DNA of 37,112 nt from assembly GCA_051011415.1 (NCBI GenBank), contig JBPCTY010000180.1:1-37112 (forward strand), in the 5' to 3' direction. Source of the DNA: SZUA-442 sp051011415 (GTDB lineage Bacteria; Actinomycetota; Acidimicrobiia; Spongiisociales; UBA5794). The stretch's first letter is position 1; the number at the start of each line of letters is the position of its first letter. The notes under the pieces are model-generated. The model was not told the DNA's origin, made no database searches, and saw only the letters and a program-made list of their open reading frames with translations. This document shows, piece after piece, positions 1 to 8,848 of the stretch. The translations under genes were made by a program, and so were the position numbers.

Positions 1-1179
1 GATGACATCGGCGCCGTGATGCGGTCCGTGGCTGAGACGGTCGCACGCGTTCTCCGGACATGCGGTGCTGTTGTCCTTGAGAGAGACCCATCCGGCGAGT
101 TCGTTCTTGTCGGGCAGAGCTCCGAGATCGATCTCGATCCGTCGGCGGTCGCAGCAGTGGCCGATCGTGCGCACATGACTGCCGCTCCGGTTGTGCTTCG
201 TACGGCAACAGAGATCGAGTTTGCCGCGCCGGGTCTGCGCCGAGACGGAGTCTCATCGGTTGTCGCCGTGATGATCCCGGGCAGCGACATCGAGTTTGGG
301 ACGCTTGCCGTCGTCGCCCGCGATGAGCGCGTCTTCACATCGGACGACCTCAACTTCCTACATTCGGTCGCAAATGTATTGGCCGCTGCTGTTGACAAGG
401 CGGCCGCACAGGATCGGCTCGAAGATCTACTCCGCTCGAAGGATTCTTTCGTGGCCTCGGTGTCCCATGAGCTCAGGACCCCGCTCACGGTGGTGACCGG
501 TATGGCGCACGAGCTCAACGAAAGATGGATGGATCTCTCTGATGATGAGCTGGGGGAGTTCACTCAGCTCCTCGTGGAGCAGAGCCGCGACATGTCAGAC
601 CTGATCGAGGACCTCCTGGTAGCAGCACGCGCAAACATTGGAGAGGTGGCAGTACGCATCGAGTCGGTACGCCTCGACGAAGAGATCAACTCGGTGCTCG
701 CTGGCTTTACGAGTGCACCAGGAACCCGCATCGCCACGGAGCTTGCAAATGGTGTCGTTGAGGCGGATTCGATGCGTGTTCGTCAGATCATCCGCAACCT
801 GATCACCAATGCGCAGCGATATGGCGGTCCGAATGTCGCGGTGCGAATGCGCGAGGCCCCAGGAGCGTGGGTTGTTGATGTGTGCGATGACGGATCAGGC
901 ATTCCACCGTCCGATCAAGAGCGAATCTTTACCGCCTACGAGCGAGCGCATCACGCTGCAGGTCAACCCGGATCGGTTGGTCTCGGACTCACCGTGTCCA
1001 GAACCCTCGCCGTGACGATGGGCGGATCGCTCACCTATCACTTTGTCGACGGGTCCATCTTCCGCCTCGAGCTGCCGAGCGAAGCTTCGGACAAGCGTCC
1101 GTCGTCGCGTGTCACCCCTGCACCTTCGGTCGCGATTGGGCGTGGACGGATCGGCGTCGACGTCGGCGTCGTCGACTAG
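1..1179 (+). CDS. Sensor histidine kinase (GAF-like, HisKA, HATPase_c), 5' partial
   Basis: C-terminal part of a two-component sensor kinase that autophosphorylates on His and passes phosphate to an unseen response regulator. The frame is open to the left edge of the window, so the true start probably lies outside; the first in-window candidates are GTG at 16 and ATG at 19. Counting from 16, residues about 1-125 look GAF-like. The H-box SHELRTPL places the phospho-His at residue 151. The N-box RNLITNAQRYGG, G1 box DDGSGIP and G2 box GLGLTVSRTLA complete the catalytic domain. No transmembrane segment is visible in this part. It ends convergently with pgi: the two stop codons share one CTAG. 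The signal sensed is unknown. Confidence 0.9.
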   Translation, partial: DDIGAVMRSVAETVARVLRTCGAVVLERDPSGEFVLVGQSSEIDLDPSAVAAVADRAHMTAAPVVLRTATEIEFAAPGLRRDGVSSVVAVMIPGSDIEFGTLAVVARDERVFTSDDLNFLHSVANVLAAAVDKAAAQDRLEDLLRSKDSFVASVSHELRTPLTVVTGMAHELNERWMDLSDDELGEFTQLLVEQSRDMSDLIEDLLVAARANIGEVAVRIESVRLDEEINSVLAGFTSAPGTRIATELANGVVEADSMRVRQIIRNLITNAQRYGGPNVAVRMREAPGAWVVDVCDDGSGIPPSDQERIFTAYERAHHAAGQPGSVGLGLTVSRTLAVTMGGSLTYHFVDGSIFRLELPSEASDKRPSSRVTPAPSVAIGRGRIGVDVGVVD

Positions 1180-2753
1180 CCAGCCTCTTCAGACGGTTGC
1201 AGTGCTGCGGTCAACGCAACAAGTCGGGCGGTTGGAGCGTCGCCGAGATCGACCCTGATGACACTTCGTTGTCGCGCTGCGAGAGCGGCTGCATCACCGT
1301 CTGCCTGCCCTCTGATGAGGTCGTTGAAGCTGAAGTCCGCGCCAGGGAGGTTCAGCGATGTGGACGGTTGGTCTATCAATTGAACATAAACGCCTCCGGC
1401 AAAGCCACCTTTGTGCAGCTGGCCAGTCGAGTGAAGGAACCGCGGGCCAACTCCGACGGTGACGAAGGTGTCGAAGCGAGCAGAGATCGTTTCGGCCAGT
1501 TCGAATAGGCCGGACATCGTTTCCGGAGTTGGCTCGACATACGCCTGTATTGCCACGTACGAGGGCTCGGCTTCGACCAATGAGCGAATCTCGGTTGCGG
1601 CAGCCACGCTGTCGATCAGATCGTCGCCGGTACTTTCTAGAGATCCTGTCATGGCCTCGTGCGCCAGCTTTTTTGCGAGCTGGACGTCAGGTTGGTCGAA
1701 GGGATGGATCCCGATGATCGAGCCTGCGACGGCCGTTGCGAACTCGAGGACAAACATCGCTCCAGCAATGTCGTATGGATCGTCGAACGTGATCGAGATA
1801 TCGGCATCAGGAACGTTCGACCCGCCGACAGCCACCGCCGTTGCCGAAGCAGTTGCCGGGCGTGGGCCCCCTGCAACAGGGAGGATGCCTCTGCCCTCCT
1901 TACCTGTCGACTCTGCGATGAGCTGCTCTGCCCATGCCGGTAGCTCTTCCGCCGGTTTCGAGGCTTCGAAGTACACGACCCTGTTGCCGTCGACAGACCG
2001 TGCACCCATCAAGGCACCGGCCATGAATCCGGGGTTCTCGACGAGAGGGATGGTCGGCTTGCACCGATTCTCCGCAGTCTGTGCAGCGTTCAATAGCCGT
2101 GTGAGATCGATTCCGATGAGGCCGGCTGGCACCAAGCCGAAAGCGGTGAGAGCTGAGTACCGGCCTCCGACGTTCGGATCGGCGAGCACAATCGCCCGGA
2201 ACCGTCGATCGGTTGCCAGCTCCTCGAGGCTTGAGCCCGGGTCGGTCACTGCGATGAACTGCTGGCCCGGCGTTGACGATGCGGAGGATGTGCTCGCCCA
2301 GAAATGCTCGAACAAGCTCATCGTCTCCAGCGTGCCGCCGGACTTCGAGGAGACGACAAACCACGTCGATGCGGGATCAATACTTTCGGACGCATGCGAG
2401 ATGGCGTCGGGGTGAGTCGAATCGAGAACGGTAAGCGTCGGATAGCCGTCAACACGCGGAAAGCTCGCAGCGAAAGTCTCCGGCGCAAGGCTGGACCCGC
2501 CCATGCCCAGGAGAACGACCTTCGTGACTCCTTCGTCGCGGGCCGCCGAAGCGAGGGCCTCGATCGTTGGTATCAGCGGTCGTGATGTCTCGGACAGGTG
2601 AAGCCAACCAAGCCGATCCGACACCTCCGGCTCAACAGGATCGGTCCACACCGTGGGATCCTCAGCCCAAATGCGTGCAACAGTGTCCTCGGCCGCGCAC
2701 GCGTCGACCACAGGCTGCAATCCAGTGTCATCGACCGAGACCTGCAACGTCAC
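1176..2753 (-). CDS. pgi: Glucose-6-phosphate isomerase
   Basis: Interconverts glucose 6-phosphate and fructose 6-phosphate in the cytoplasm. The 525 residues include the phosphate-binding stretch SSKSGGTLETM, the GGRYSALTAFGLVPAGL signature region and a late FLHSTGQLHKGG segment with the conserved His, all typical of the PGI family. Length is slightly under the ~550 residues of the E. coli type. Its ATG overlaps the tal stop by 4 nt (ATGA), so translation is probably coupled to transaldolase. The two enzymes occur as a single tal-pgi fusion in some other bacteria. It is the last gene of the minus-strand cluster. Confidence 0.96.
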   Translation of the reverse strand: MTLQVSVDDTGLQPVVDACAAEDTVARIWAEDPTVWTDPVEPEVSDRLGWLHLSETSRPLIPTIEALASAARDEGVTKVVLLGMGGSSLAPETFAASFPRVDGYPTLTVLDSTHPDAISHASESIDPASTWFVVSSKSGGTLETMSLFEHFWASTSSASSTPGQQFIAVTDPGSSLEELATDRRFRAIVLADPNVGGRYSALTAFGLVPAGLIGIDLTRLLNAAQTAENRCKPTIPLVENPGFMAGALMGARSVDGNRVVYFEASKPAEELPAWAEQLIAESTGKEGRGILPVAGGPRPATASATAVAVGGSNVPDADISITFDDPYDIAGAMFVLEFATAVAGSIIGIHPFDQPDVQLAKKLAHEAMTGSLESTGDDLIDSVAAATEIRSLVEAEPSYVAIQAYVEPTPETMSGLFELAETISARFDTFVTVGVGPRFLHSTGQLHKGGFAGGVYVQLIDQPSTSLNLPGADFSFNDLIRGQADGDAAALAARQRSVIRVDLGDAPTARLVALTAALQPSEEAG

Positions 2754-3835
2754 GAGGCGATCGCAGCCTGTTTCGACTCGATCGACTGGAGCAGGCTCTC
2801 ATACGAGTCTGCAAATGACTTGACACCATCGATTTGAAGCTGACTCGTGATCTGGTCGAAATCGACACCTATCGACGGTAGGGATTCAATCGTGGTGATG
2901 GCCTGCTGAATATCACCAAGAAGTGAGTCGACCTTCACAACGCCGTGGTCCTCGAACGCCTCGATGGTCGCCGGCGGAGCTGTATTCACGGTGTTTGGAC
3001 CAATCAGCTCCTCGACATACATCACATCGCGGTACTCAGGGTTCTTGGTCGATGTCGATGCCCACAGCACTCGCTGCGGTGAGACCCCAACTCGGGCCAG
3101 GTCAGCGAAAGCGTCGCCTTCAAAAAGCTCGATGTACCTGGCGTACGCAGCCTTTGCGTTTGCGATGGCGATGGTGCCGAGAAGAGCTTGGGCCTGGCCG
3201 CTCCCGACGCGGGTCAAGGCCGCATCGGTGGCGTTGTCCACGCGGCTGACAAAGAATGAGGCGACGGATGCGAGTCGATCCGGTGACGCTGCCCGACGCG
3301 CACCCTCGATATACGCGAGAGCAACACTCTCGTAATCCGCAAGAGAAAACATCAGCGTTGCATTGATGTTGATACCCGCTGCGGTGAGTTCGGTGATCGC
3401 CGGAATGCCCTCGTTGGTCGCTGGCACCTTGATCATCAGATTCGGACGATCGACCATGTTCCACAGACGCATCCCATCTGCGATGGTTCCTGCTGAGTCA
3501 TGCGCAAGGGTCGGTGAGACCTCAAGGCTGACGTAACCGTCGTGCGCGTCGGTGTTGTCGTAGACCGATCGGAGGATGTCTGCTGCTGCTCTGATGTCAT
3601 CGACTGCCAGGGCTTCGAAGGCAGTGGCGGCCGAGACATTGCCGAGCTCGAGAATCTGCGAGTCGTAGAGATCCGATTGGGCAATCGCCTGTTGGAAGAT
3701 CGATGGGTTGGATGTCACGCCACGAACGCCGTCGTTGACGAGGGCGGAAAGACCCCCACCGGTCAGCATGTCTCTGCGTATGAAGTCGTACCAGATCGAT
3801 TGTCCTGCTTCCGCCAGCTGATCAAGCTTTGTCAT
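2750..3835 (-). CDS. tal: Transaldolase
   Basis: Transfers a dihydroxyacetone unit between sugar phosphates in the non-oxidative pentose phosphate pathway. The protein has 361 residues from the ATG at 3835, close to the actinobacterial transaldolase length. The Schiff-base Lys is Lys136 in LMIKVPATNEG, and the GVTSNPSIFQ motif lies near residue 42. This start is chosen over an upstream in-frame one because a GGAGG ribosome-binding site sits a few bases before it and the family begins near MTKLDQL. The start overlaps the end of galU by 14 nt, and its stop overlaps pgi by 4 nt. Confidence 0.96.
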   Translation of the reverse strand: MTKLDQLAEAGQSIWYDFIRRDMLTGGGLSALVNDGVRGVTSNPSIFQQAIAQSDLYDSQILELGNVSAATAFEALAVDDIRAAADILRSVYDNTDAHDGYVSLEVSPTLAHDSAGTIADGMRLWNMVDRPNLMIKVPATNEGIPAITELTAAGININATLMFSLADYESVALAYIEGARRAASPDRLASVASFFVSRVDNATDAALTRVGSGQAQALLGTIAIANAKAAYARYIELFEGDAFADLARVGVSPQRVLWASTSTKNPEYRDVMYVEELIGPNTVNTAPPATIEAFEDHGVVKVDSLLGDIQQAITTIESLPSIGVDFDQITSQLQIDGVKSFADSYESLLQSIESKQAAIAS

Positions 3836-4718
3836 GTGTGCCTCCGCCGTTGTCAACGATGCTACGTGCAAGGTTTGTCATGGTGTCCTCAAGGCTCGGA
3901 TCGGCCATCGCTTTGGCAACGGTCGCCGCAAGGAAGCCTTCTTTCGACCCACAGTCGTACCGTTCGCCCTCGACTGTGACCGCATGGAGAGGTGTGCTGG
4001 CGATCGATGCCTTGATCGCATCCGTGAGTTGGATCTCGTTGCCAGCCCCGGCTTCCAATGAGCCGAGAAGGTTCATCACCTCGGATTCGAGAATGTACCG
4101 ACCGACGACGGCAAGGTTCGATGCGGCATCTTCCGGCCGTGGCTTCTCAACGATTGACGTGACCCTGGTTGCGCCATTGTTGGTCTCGTCGGGTGTGATG
4201 ATCCCGTATTTGTGCGTGTCAGACGGGTCAACTTCGTCGACAAGAACAATGTTTCCGCCCAGTTCCGCGTGGCGTTCAACCATCGTGCGCAGTGGAGGTG
4301 GGTCGCCGACAATCAGCTCATCAGGTAGGAGAACGGCAAACGGTTCATTGCCAATGAGTTCTCTTGCACACCACACGGCGTGGCCCAACCCGAGGGGTTG
4401 GATTTGTCTTACGTATGCAACCCTTCCTGCGTCCGGACGGAGCTCGCGCAGTGAGGCAAGCTCTTCGTGTCGTCCATGGTCGCTGAGCTTCATCTCAAGC
4501 TCGAAGTTCATGTCGAAATAGTCTTCGATCGCACCCTGGCCGCGCCCAGTGACGATCACGATGGATTCGATACCGGCAGCGAGCACCTCGTCAACTGCGT
4601 ATTGGAGCAGCGGTCGATCGAGAATCGGGAGCAGCACTTTGGGCGTCGCCTTGCTCGCCGGAAGAAACCGGGTGCCCAGCCCCGCGACTGGAAGAATTGC
4701 AGTGCGAACCGCTGACAT
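3822..4718 (-). CDS. galU: UTP-glucose-1-phosphate uridylyltransferase
   Basis: Makes UDP-glucose from UTP and glucose 1-phosphate for glycan and wall polymer synthesis. The 298-residue product starts MSAVRTAILPVAGLGTRFLP, with the nucleotide-binding GLGTRFLPASKATPKVLLP signature of the GalU family. It also shows VTGRGQGAIEDYFD and GLGHAVWCARELIG. A longer in-frame ORF to 4868 is rejected because its extra residues are Arg/His-rich and lie over bcp. The ATG at 4718 shares its A with the bcp TGA stop (TGATG), a standard translational-coupling arrangement. Confidence 0.95.
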   Translation of the reverse strand: MSAVRTAILPVAGLGTRFLPASKATPKVLLPILDRPLLQYAVDEVLAAGIESIVIVTGRGQGAIEDYFDMNFELEMKLSDHGRHEELASLRELRPDAGRVAYVRQIQPLGLGHAVWCARELIGNEPFAVLLPDELIVGDPPPLRTMVERHAELGGNIVLVDEVDPSDTHKYGIITPDETNNGATRVTSIVEKPRPEDAASNLAVVGRYILESEVMNLLGSLEAGAGNEIQLTDAIKASIASTPLHAVTVEGERYDCGSKEGFLAATVAKAMADPSLEDTMTNLARSIVDNGGGTHDKA

Positions 4719-5188
4719 CAGTTGCCGACTTCGGACGAGATGCGTTCGGCGTGTCCCTTGGCCCGGACGTTGTAGTGGGCGTTGGTGATGGTGCCGTCTG
4801 CACCTATGAGGAAGGTGGAACGGATGATGCCTTCGTACTCGCGTCCGTAGTTCTTCTTGAGACCCCACGCTCCATAGGCGGCCGACATCGTGTGATCAGG
4901 GTCAGACAGCAGATCGAAGGGCAGCTCATACTCGGCCTTGAACTCTGCAAGCTTCTCGGGCGTGTCTGGCGAAACGCCGAGGATGCTGTAGCCATGCGCG
5001 GCGAACACCTCGTGGCGATCCCGGAAGTCGCAGGACTCGGTCGTGCAACCTGGCGTGAATGCCTTTGGGTAGAAGTAGACGACGAGCGGCGAGCCCTCGA
5101 ATTCGGCGAGGGTCCGTGTTGTGTCGGTTTGGTCCTGTGCGGTGAACGCCGGAGCGGCGTCGCCTTCGTTGAGTCGAGTTGATTCCAT
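4718..5188 (-). CDS. bcp: Thioredoxin-dependent thiol peroxidase (Bcp/PrxQ)
   Basis: A 156-residue 1-domain peroxiredoxin that reduces hydroperoxides. The peroxidatic Cys48 is in the motif AFTPGCTTESCDF, with the likely resolving Cys53 five residues later, the PrxQ arrangement. Both are ordinary Cys codons. The GVSPDTPEKLAEF stretch is also typical. No Shine-Dalgarno sequence is seen; a TAGCCT box at 5195-5200 lies 6 nt before the ATG, which suggests an internal leaderless promoter between rlmN and bcp. Confidence 0.95.
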   Translation of the reverse strand: MESTRLNEGDAAPAFTAQDQTDTTRTLAEFEGSPLVVYFYPKAFTPGCTTESCDFRDRHEVFAAHGYSILGVSPDTPEKLAEFKAEYELPFDLLSDPDHTMSAAYGAWGLKKNYGREYEGIIRSTFLIGADGTITNAHYNVRAKGHAERISSEVGN

Positions 5189-5205
5189 GTCGGCAGGCTA
5201 CCGGT

Positions 5206-6234
5206 CTACGAGGGCTCCGCTCGAAGACGTAGCTGACCGCATGCAGCATCGATGTCTTTGCCCCGGGTATCACGGAGTGTCACATTTGCGCCTTCACGTC
5301 TCAGCGTCCCGATGAACCGGCGCACCCGATCCCGGTCGGGAGGCAGATCGTCTGAAAGTGGCGTCGGATTGACGGCGATCACATTCACGTGCGCATGAAT
5401 CGATCGAGCGATTCTGGCGAGTCCCTCGGCTTCCTCATCAGAGTCGTTCTCGCCCGCGATCAGGGTCCACTCGAGTGACACTCTTCTTCCCTTTTCCACG
5501 TAGTAGTCGTTCGCCGCATCGACGACGGCTTCGATCGGATATCGGTCGTTGATCGGGACCAGTTTTGTCCGCTCAGAAGGAATCGTCGAGTGCAGGCTCA
5601 CAGCCAGATTCACAGGCCAGGGTTCGTGGACAAGCTTCAGCATCCCTGGCACGAAGCCGACTGTGGAGACCGTGATCGACCGTGCTGACATGCCCATCTC
5701 CTCGATCATTCGCCGAATCGACTCAATGGTGTGCTTGTAGTTTGCGAGCGGCTCGCCCATCCCCATGAAGACCACGTTCGTGACGCGTTCGGGGCTGTGC
5801 GGCATCGGATGCGCCCGCAGATATGCGTTTGCGAACGCAACTTGTGCGACGATCTCGCCCGCATCGAGATGGCGGTCGAAGCCGAACTGTCCCGTCGCAC
5901 AAAAGGTGCAGCCCATTGCGCACCCGACCTGTGAGGAGATACAGAGGGTTGTGCGATTGTGGTATCCCATCAACACGGTCTCGATTGGTGAACCATCGGT
6001 GCAACGAAAGAGCCATTTCACGGTCTCACCGGCGTCTGCGGTCTGTTCAATTTCGACGTCGAATGGCCACAAACTCGATGCAAGTCGCTCCCTCACAGGA
6101 TTCGGGAGATTGGTCATATCGTCTGTGGTGAGCACCGGATGTTCGTAGAGCCACTCACGCAGCTGCCGCGCGCGATAGGGGGGTTCATCCCCAAGGGCTT
6201 CCCCGAGGTTGTCAGGCTCGGTCAGGTACAGCAT
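5206..6234 (-). CDS. rlmN: Dual-specificity RNA methyltransferase RlmN
   Basis: Radical SAM enzyme that methylates C2 of A2503 in 23S rRNA and of A37 in some tRNAs. The cluster-binding motif is Cys105-x3-Cys109-x2-Cys112 (CAMGCTFC), and the C-terminal Cys332 (DIDAACGQL) matches the second catalytic Cys of RlmN. The VVFMGMGEPLANY motif is present. Start ATG at 6234 gives 342 residues beginning MLYLTEPDN; the in-frame extension to 6270 would overlap the upstream gene. The start lies 5 nt from the stop of the HhH gene, with a weak GAGG upstream. Confidence 0.95.
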   Translation of the reverse strand: MLYLTEPDNLGEALGDEPPYRARQLREWLYEHPVLTTDDMTNLPNPVRERLASSLWPFDVEIEQTADAGETVKWLFRCTDGSPIETVLMGYHNRTTLCISSQVGCAMGCTFCATGQFGFDRHLDAGEIVAQVAFANAYLRAHPMPHSPERVTNVVFMGMGEPLANYKHTIESIRRMIEEMGMSARSITVSTVGFVPGMLKLVHEPWPVNLAVSLHSTIPSERTKLVPINDRYPIEAVVDAANDYYVEKGRRVSLEWTLIAGENDSDEEAEGLARIARSIHAHVNVIAVNPTPLSDDLPPDRDRVRRFIGTLRREGANVTLRDTRGKDIDAACGQLRLRAEPS

Positions 6235-6239
6235 CGTCC

Positions 6240-6569
6240 TCAGCCGTGTTGTGCGGCGGCATCGATCCACTTGGCGGTCGTGGAGGCCGAGTTGCCGATC
6301 GAAGCTGCGAGAGCGTCTGCATCAGCTTCGGCAAGCTCCGAAATGGTGTCGATGCCTGCGTCGGCGAGCTTGGCTGCTGTCGCTGGTCCGATGCCCTTTA
6401 CGTCGGTGATGTCTTCGGGGGCATCGGATCGTGGTTCGCGGAACTTCGGTGGGGGATCGGTGTTCACCTCAGGTTCCGGAAGGAGACGGTGTCTGAGCGC
6501 CCACGCTGCAGCGGCTATTCCAACGGCAACTCCACCGAGCCGGACGACGTTCTTTGCAGTGCTGTTCAT
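6240..6569 (-). CDS. Membrane-anchored helix-hairpin-helix protein
   Basis: A 109-residue protein. Residues about 8-26 (VVRLGGVAVGIAAAAWAL) form one membrane segment or signal anchor. After a Pro-rich charged linker, residues 53-109 form a helix-hairpin-helix fold with the motif DVKGIGPATAAKLADAGI, seen in DNA-binding and structural HhH domains of the DUF4332/polymerase-beta-like type. Exact function is not known. A longer reading frame (to 6971) is rejected because it lies antisense to the next gene. A TACACT box at 6578-6583 is 8 nt before the ATG, so this is a likely leaderless head of the rlmN-bcp-galU-tal-pgi run. Confidence 0.75.
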   Translation of the reverse strand: MNSTAKNVVRLGGVAVGIAAAAWALRHRLLPEPEVNTDPPPKFREPRSDAPEDITDVKGIGPATAAKLADAGIDTISELAEADADALAASIGNSASTTAKWIDAAAQHG

Positions 6570-6597
6570 CTCTAGTGAGTGTACGGCTGGTGTGGGC

Positions 6598-7743
6598 TCA
6601 GCCGGGGTTCGATGCGGTGCAGGATCCGTATTGAGCAGTGAATACCCCGCCGGATGACTTCCAAGGCCACCACCATGCCGACTGGTAGGTCTCGGCCCAA
6701 TTTGCGAGGTACGCGCCCGCGGCAATGTTCGCTTTGCCGTTGTACGGAGTGGCGACAAGACCATTTCCGTCGACGAATCCAGCGCCGACGGCTCTGGAGT
6801 GCCAGTACTTTGAGAGGTGCTGCATGAGGCCTTCGGCACTCGAGGATGCGTTGAACGCTCGAGGGTCACCCTTCGACTCGCGGTGGATAATTCCGAGGAC
6901 ACAGTCAACGCGGTGCGCTGGCCAATACTGGGACACTGTTGAACGCCAATTCTCAACGTTTCGTATGCCACCAGAGTCGGCTGGCCAGTTCGGTGACCAC
7001 TTGGAGCCGCTCGAACCCGACGTCGTCGTGGTTGTCGCCTTGGTCGTGGTCGTGGTGGCCTTGGTTGTTGTTGTCGCTACCTCGTAGTTCACGACGATGC
7101 GAACAGAAGACTCATTGCCGGCCTTGTCCACCGCCGTAAAGACAGCCCCGTTTGCGCCGGGAGCGAGTACGAGTTCGATCTGCCAGTCTCCATCGTCGGC
7201 AACGTCTGCCTCGTATGGGCCTGCCGTTACGCGAGCGCCTGGCTCACTGGTGCCCCTGAACTCAACGATTCGGTTGGTCACGGTCGCACCGTCATCGGGA
7301 GAGGTCACCCTGAGCTTTGGCGGTGTTGTGTCCTTGGCTGCGGAGGAAGTTGCAGGAGCAGCAGTTGTCGTTGAAGCTTGGGTGGTGGTTGGCGCGTCCG
7401 TGGTGGTGGAAGCCTCCGTGGTCGTGCTCGGTTCGTCTGCAGCCGCCTCTGCACCAGGTGCTGTGGTTGTCGTCGGCGCAGTCTGTGTGGTGGCCGTCCG
7501 GCTCTCGGCGTCTGAGACCCGGAGTGCGAGGACGGCGGATGCGACCCTGGCAGAAGTTTCGAGGGCCTCGACGTCGTCATTCGTTGTCGGCGGGAGAGTC
7601 TCGGGAGTCGAGCTCGGCGAGAACGCAGCGAAGCCGACCACCGCTACGAGGGCGATGATCAAGAGTCCGGCATATGCGATCGGGGTACGAGGTCTCACGT
7701 AGCTCCGCTGAGATGGTCTGTCTTTTCCATGCGAAAGCTCCAC
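6598..7743 (-). CDS. Secreted/membrane-anchored lytic transglycosylase-like protein with Ig-like domain
   Basis: A 381-residue envelope protein. The N terminus has a basic stretch then a membrane segment at about 24-42 (AYAGLLIIALVAVVGFAAF). A Thr/Ala-rich low-complexity linker (about 85-140) leads to a bacterial Ig-like domain (about 143-222, starting TPPKLRVTSPDDGATV). A second Thr/Lys-rich linker precedes a C-terminal SLT-like domain. There, IIHRESKGDPRAFNASSSAEG carries the candidate catalytic Glu and GLMQH matches the transglycosylase GLMQ motif. The likely role is peptidoglycan cleavage outside the membrane. The start is GTG at 7743; the nearby ATG is out of frame. No clear ribosome-binding site is seen. 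Confidence 0.85.
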   Translation of the reverse strand: MELSHGKDRPSQRSYVRPRTPIAYAGLLIIALVAVVGFAAFSPSSTPETLPPTTNDDVEALETSARVASAVLALRVSDAESRTATTQTAPTTTTAPGAEAAADEPSTTTEASTTTDAPTTTQASTTTAAPATSSAAKDTTPPKLRVTSPDDGATVTNRIVEFRGTSEPGARVTAGPYEADVADDGDWQIELVLAPGANGAVFTAVDKAGNESSVRIVVNYEVATTTTKATTTTTKATTTTTSGSSGSKWSPNWPADSGGIRNVENWRSTVSQYWPAHRVDCVLGIIHRESKGDPRAFNASSSAEGLMQHLSKYWHSRAVGAGFVDGNGLVATPYNGKANIAAGAYLANWAETYQSAWWWPWKSSGGVFTAQYGSCTASNPG

Positions 7744-7833
7744 TTTCTATCGTTGGGAGCATTCGGGTCACGTTCCAGCGCGGAAGGACCCTGTTCTTCG
7801 CGAGTTTCAGGGTATAGGGCACATTCCGATAGA

Positions 7834-7875
7834 GCAACCCGACTGGTGGCAGAATCTGCCAAACAGTCGGGTTGC
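7834..7875. repeat. Long near-perfect inverted repeat between divergent envelope genes
   Basis: A 12-bp perfect inverted repeat (7834-7845 with 7864-7875) encloses a second 6-bp repeat (7847-7852 with 7856-7861, loop AAT). Together they make an about 18-bp stem with one small internal asymmetry (G opposite AA). There is no T-tract on either strand, and both flanking genes diverge from here, so it is not an obvious terminator. It could be an operator or an RNA structure; function unknown. Confidence 0.8.
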
Positions 7876-7933
7876 AACGACCGTGATCAGTCGTATCGAG
7901 ATGTCGCTCCAGACGCTGTTCTCGGTACGGCGT

Positions 7934-7939
7934 TACCGT
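7934..7939 (+). promoter_or_regulatory. Putative leaderless -10 box (TACCGT)
   Basis: TACCGT fits the actinobacterial TANNNT -10 consensus and lies 6 nt before the ATG at 7946. No ribosome-binding site is present, so transcription probably starts at or next to the A of the start codon. No convincing -35 box is seen. Confidence 0.5.
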
Positions 7940-7945
7940 TTCACG

Positions 7946-8848
7946 ATGAGACTTCTTGTCGTGCTTGCCCTCGTCGGAGCTCTTGGAATCATCGCATCAC
8001 CTGTCTCTGCCGCTGCTGGGTCGTGTGCAGACCGATTTCCAGAGACTTCGTGGGTCGAGGTGTCCTCTGGCGCTGTCAGTGTTGAGGCCACCGGTGTCAG
8101 ACCGGGGTTTGCTGACCGTTTCAACCGCGAGGTCAAGCTCGTTGAGGGATGGCTCAACGACGACATTGGTCCGTTCTCTGCAACGGTGTGTCTTGTTGAC
8201 AACGAATCCGCATTCGACACAAGTCCATACGTGCAGGGTTCGCAGCGACTCCATGCACGGATGGAGATGGACGACGGGCTGCTGCTGTTGAGCACACAGC
8301 GCATTGGTCTTGTTGGACCGGCGGTCGCATTCGGGTTGACTCATCATGCTCTTTGGCAACACGGGCAGGAAGGCGGTCATCCCGAACCGCTGTCAAGCGT
8401 CATCGGTCAGTGGTACCGCGCAAGAATCCTTGACCGGCTTGAGCTGTACCACCGTGACGTAATGGTTGAGAACTTCTTCGATACCGAAGCAGTCATCGAT
8501 TGGACTGAGTCATCACAGCCTGCCGTTCGGGATTGGGATCCTGAGCAGAACTTCCAAGCCGTCGGCGACTTCATCGACTTCGCCGTTGCCCAGTACGGGA
8601 CTGAAGTCCTGCTTGAAACAGACGGTGAACGATGGTCTGAAATCGAAGGCGAGTGGCGTACCGCCCTCCGAGTCGACCTGACAGGCCGTACAACACCTAC
8701 GACGGAGTGGATTGTCGGCATCACCCTGGTGGTTGTTGCACTGGTGGTCGCCACTAGTGCGGCGGCTCTTGGAATCTGGTCGAAGCGCCGTAAGCGCCGT
8801 CGTGCACCGACCGCCTCGCCGATTCCAGGGTTCTTCTCCGACAGCTAG
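7946..8848 (+). CDS. Signal-peptide protein with C-terminal membrane anchor, possible degenerate MA-type peptidase
   Basis: A 300-residue protein of unknown function. Residues 1-24 form a clear signal peptide (MRLLVVLALVGALGIIASPV, cleavage likely after VSAAA). A soluble extracytoplasmic region of about 240 residues follows, then a membrane helix (WIVGITLVVVALVVATSAAA) and a basic cytoplasmic tail KRRKRRR. This topology puts the body on the outer face of the membrane. The stretch GLTHHALWQH sits where MA-type metallopeptidases carry HExxH, but the Glu is replaced by His. If related, it is catalytically inactive; this comparison is tentative. Start 7946 is preferred over GTG 7883 because of the signal peptide and the TACCGT box. 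The stop shares a CTAG with the convergent GGT gene. Confidence 0.75.
   Translation: MRLLVVLALVGALGIIASPVSAAAGSCADRFPETSWVEVSSGAVSVEATGVRPGFADRFNREVKLVEGWLNDDIGPFSATVCLVDNESAFDTSPYVQGSQRLHARMEMDDGLLLLSTQRIGLVGPAVAFGLTHHALWQHGQEGGHPEPLSSVIGQWYRARILDRLELYHRDVMVENFFDTEAVIDWTESSQPAVRDWDPEQNFQAVGDFIDFAVAQYGTEVLLETDGERWSEIEGEWRTALRVDLTGRTTPTTEWIVGITLVVVALVVATSAAALGIWSKRRKRRRAPTASPIPGFFSDS

Noticed and set aside
1459..2415. 318-residue plus-strand ORF inside pgi
   Set aside because: Antisense to pgi, with Ser/Ala/Arg-rich low-information sequence and no recognisable domain.
7018..7077. Tandem repeat in the transglycosylase gene
   Set aside because: It encodes a Thr/Lys-rich linker in frame, normal for exported wall enzymes of this group, and is not an independent repeat element.
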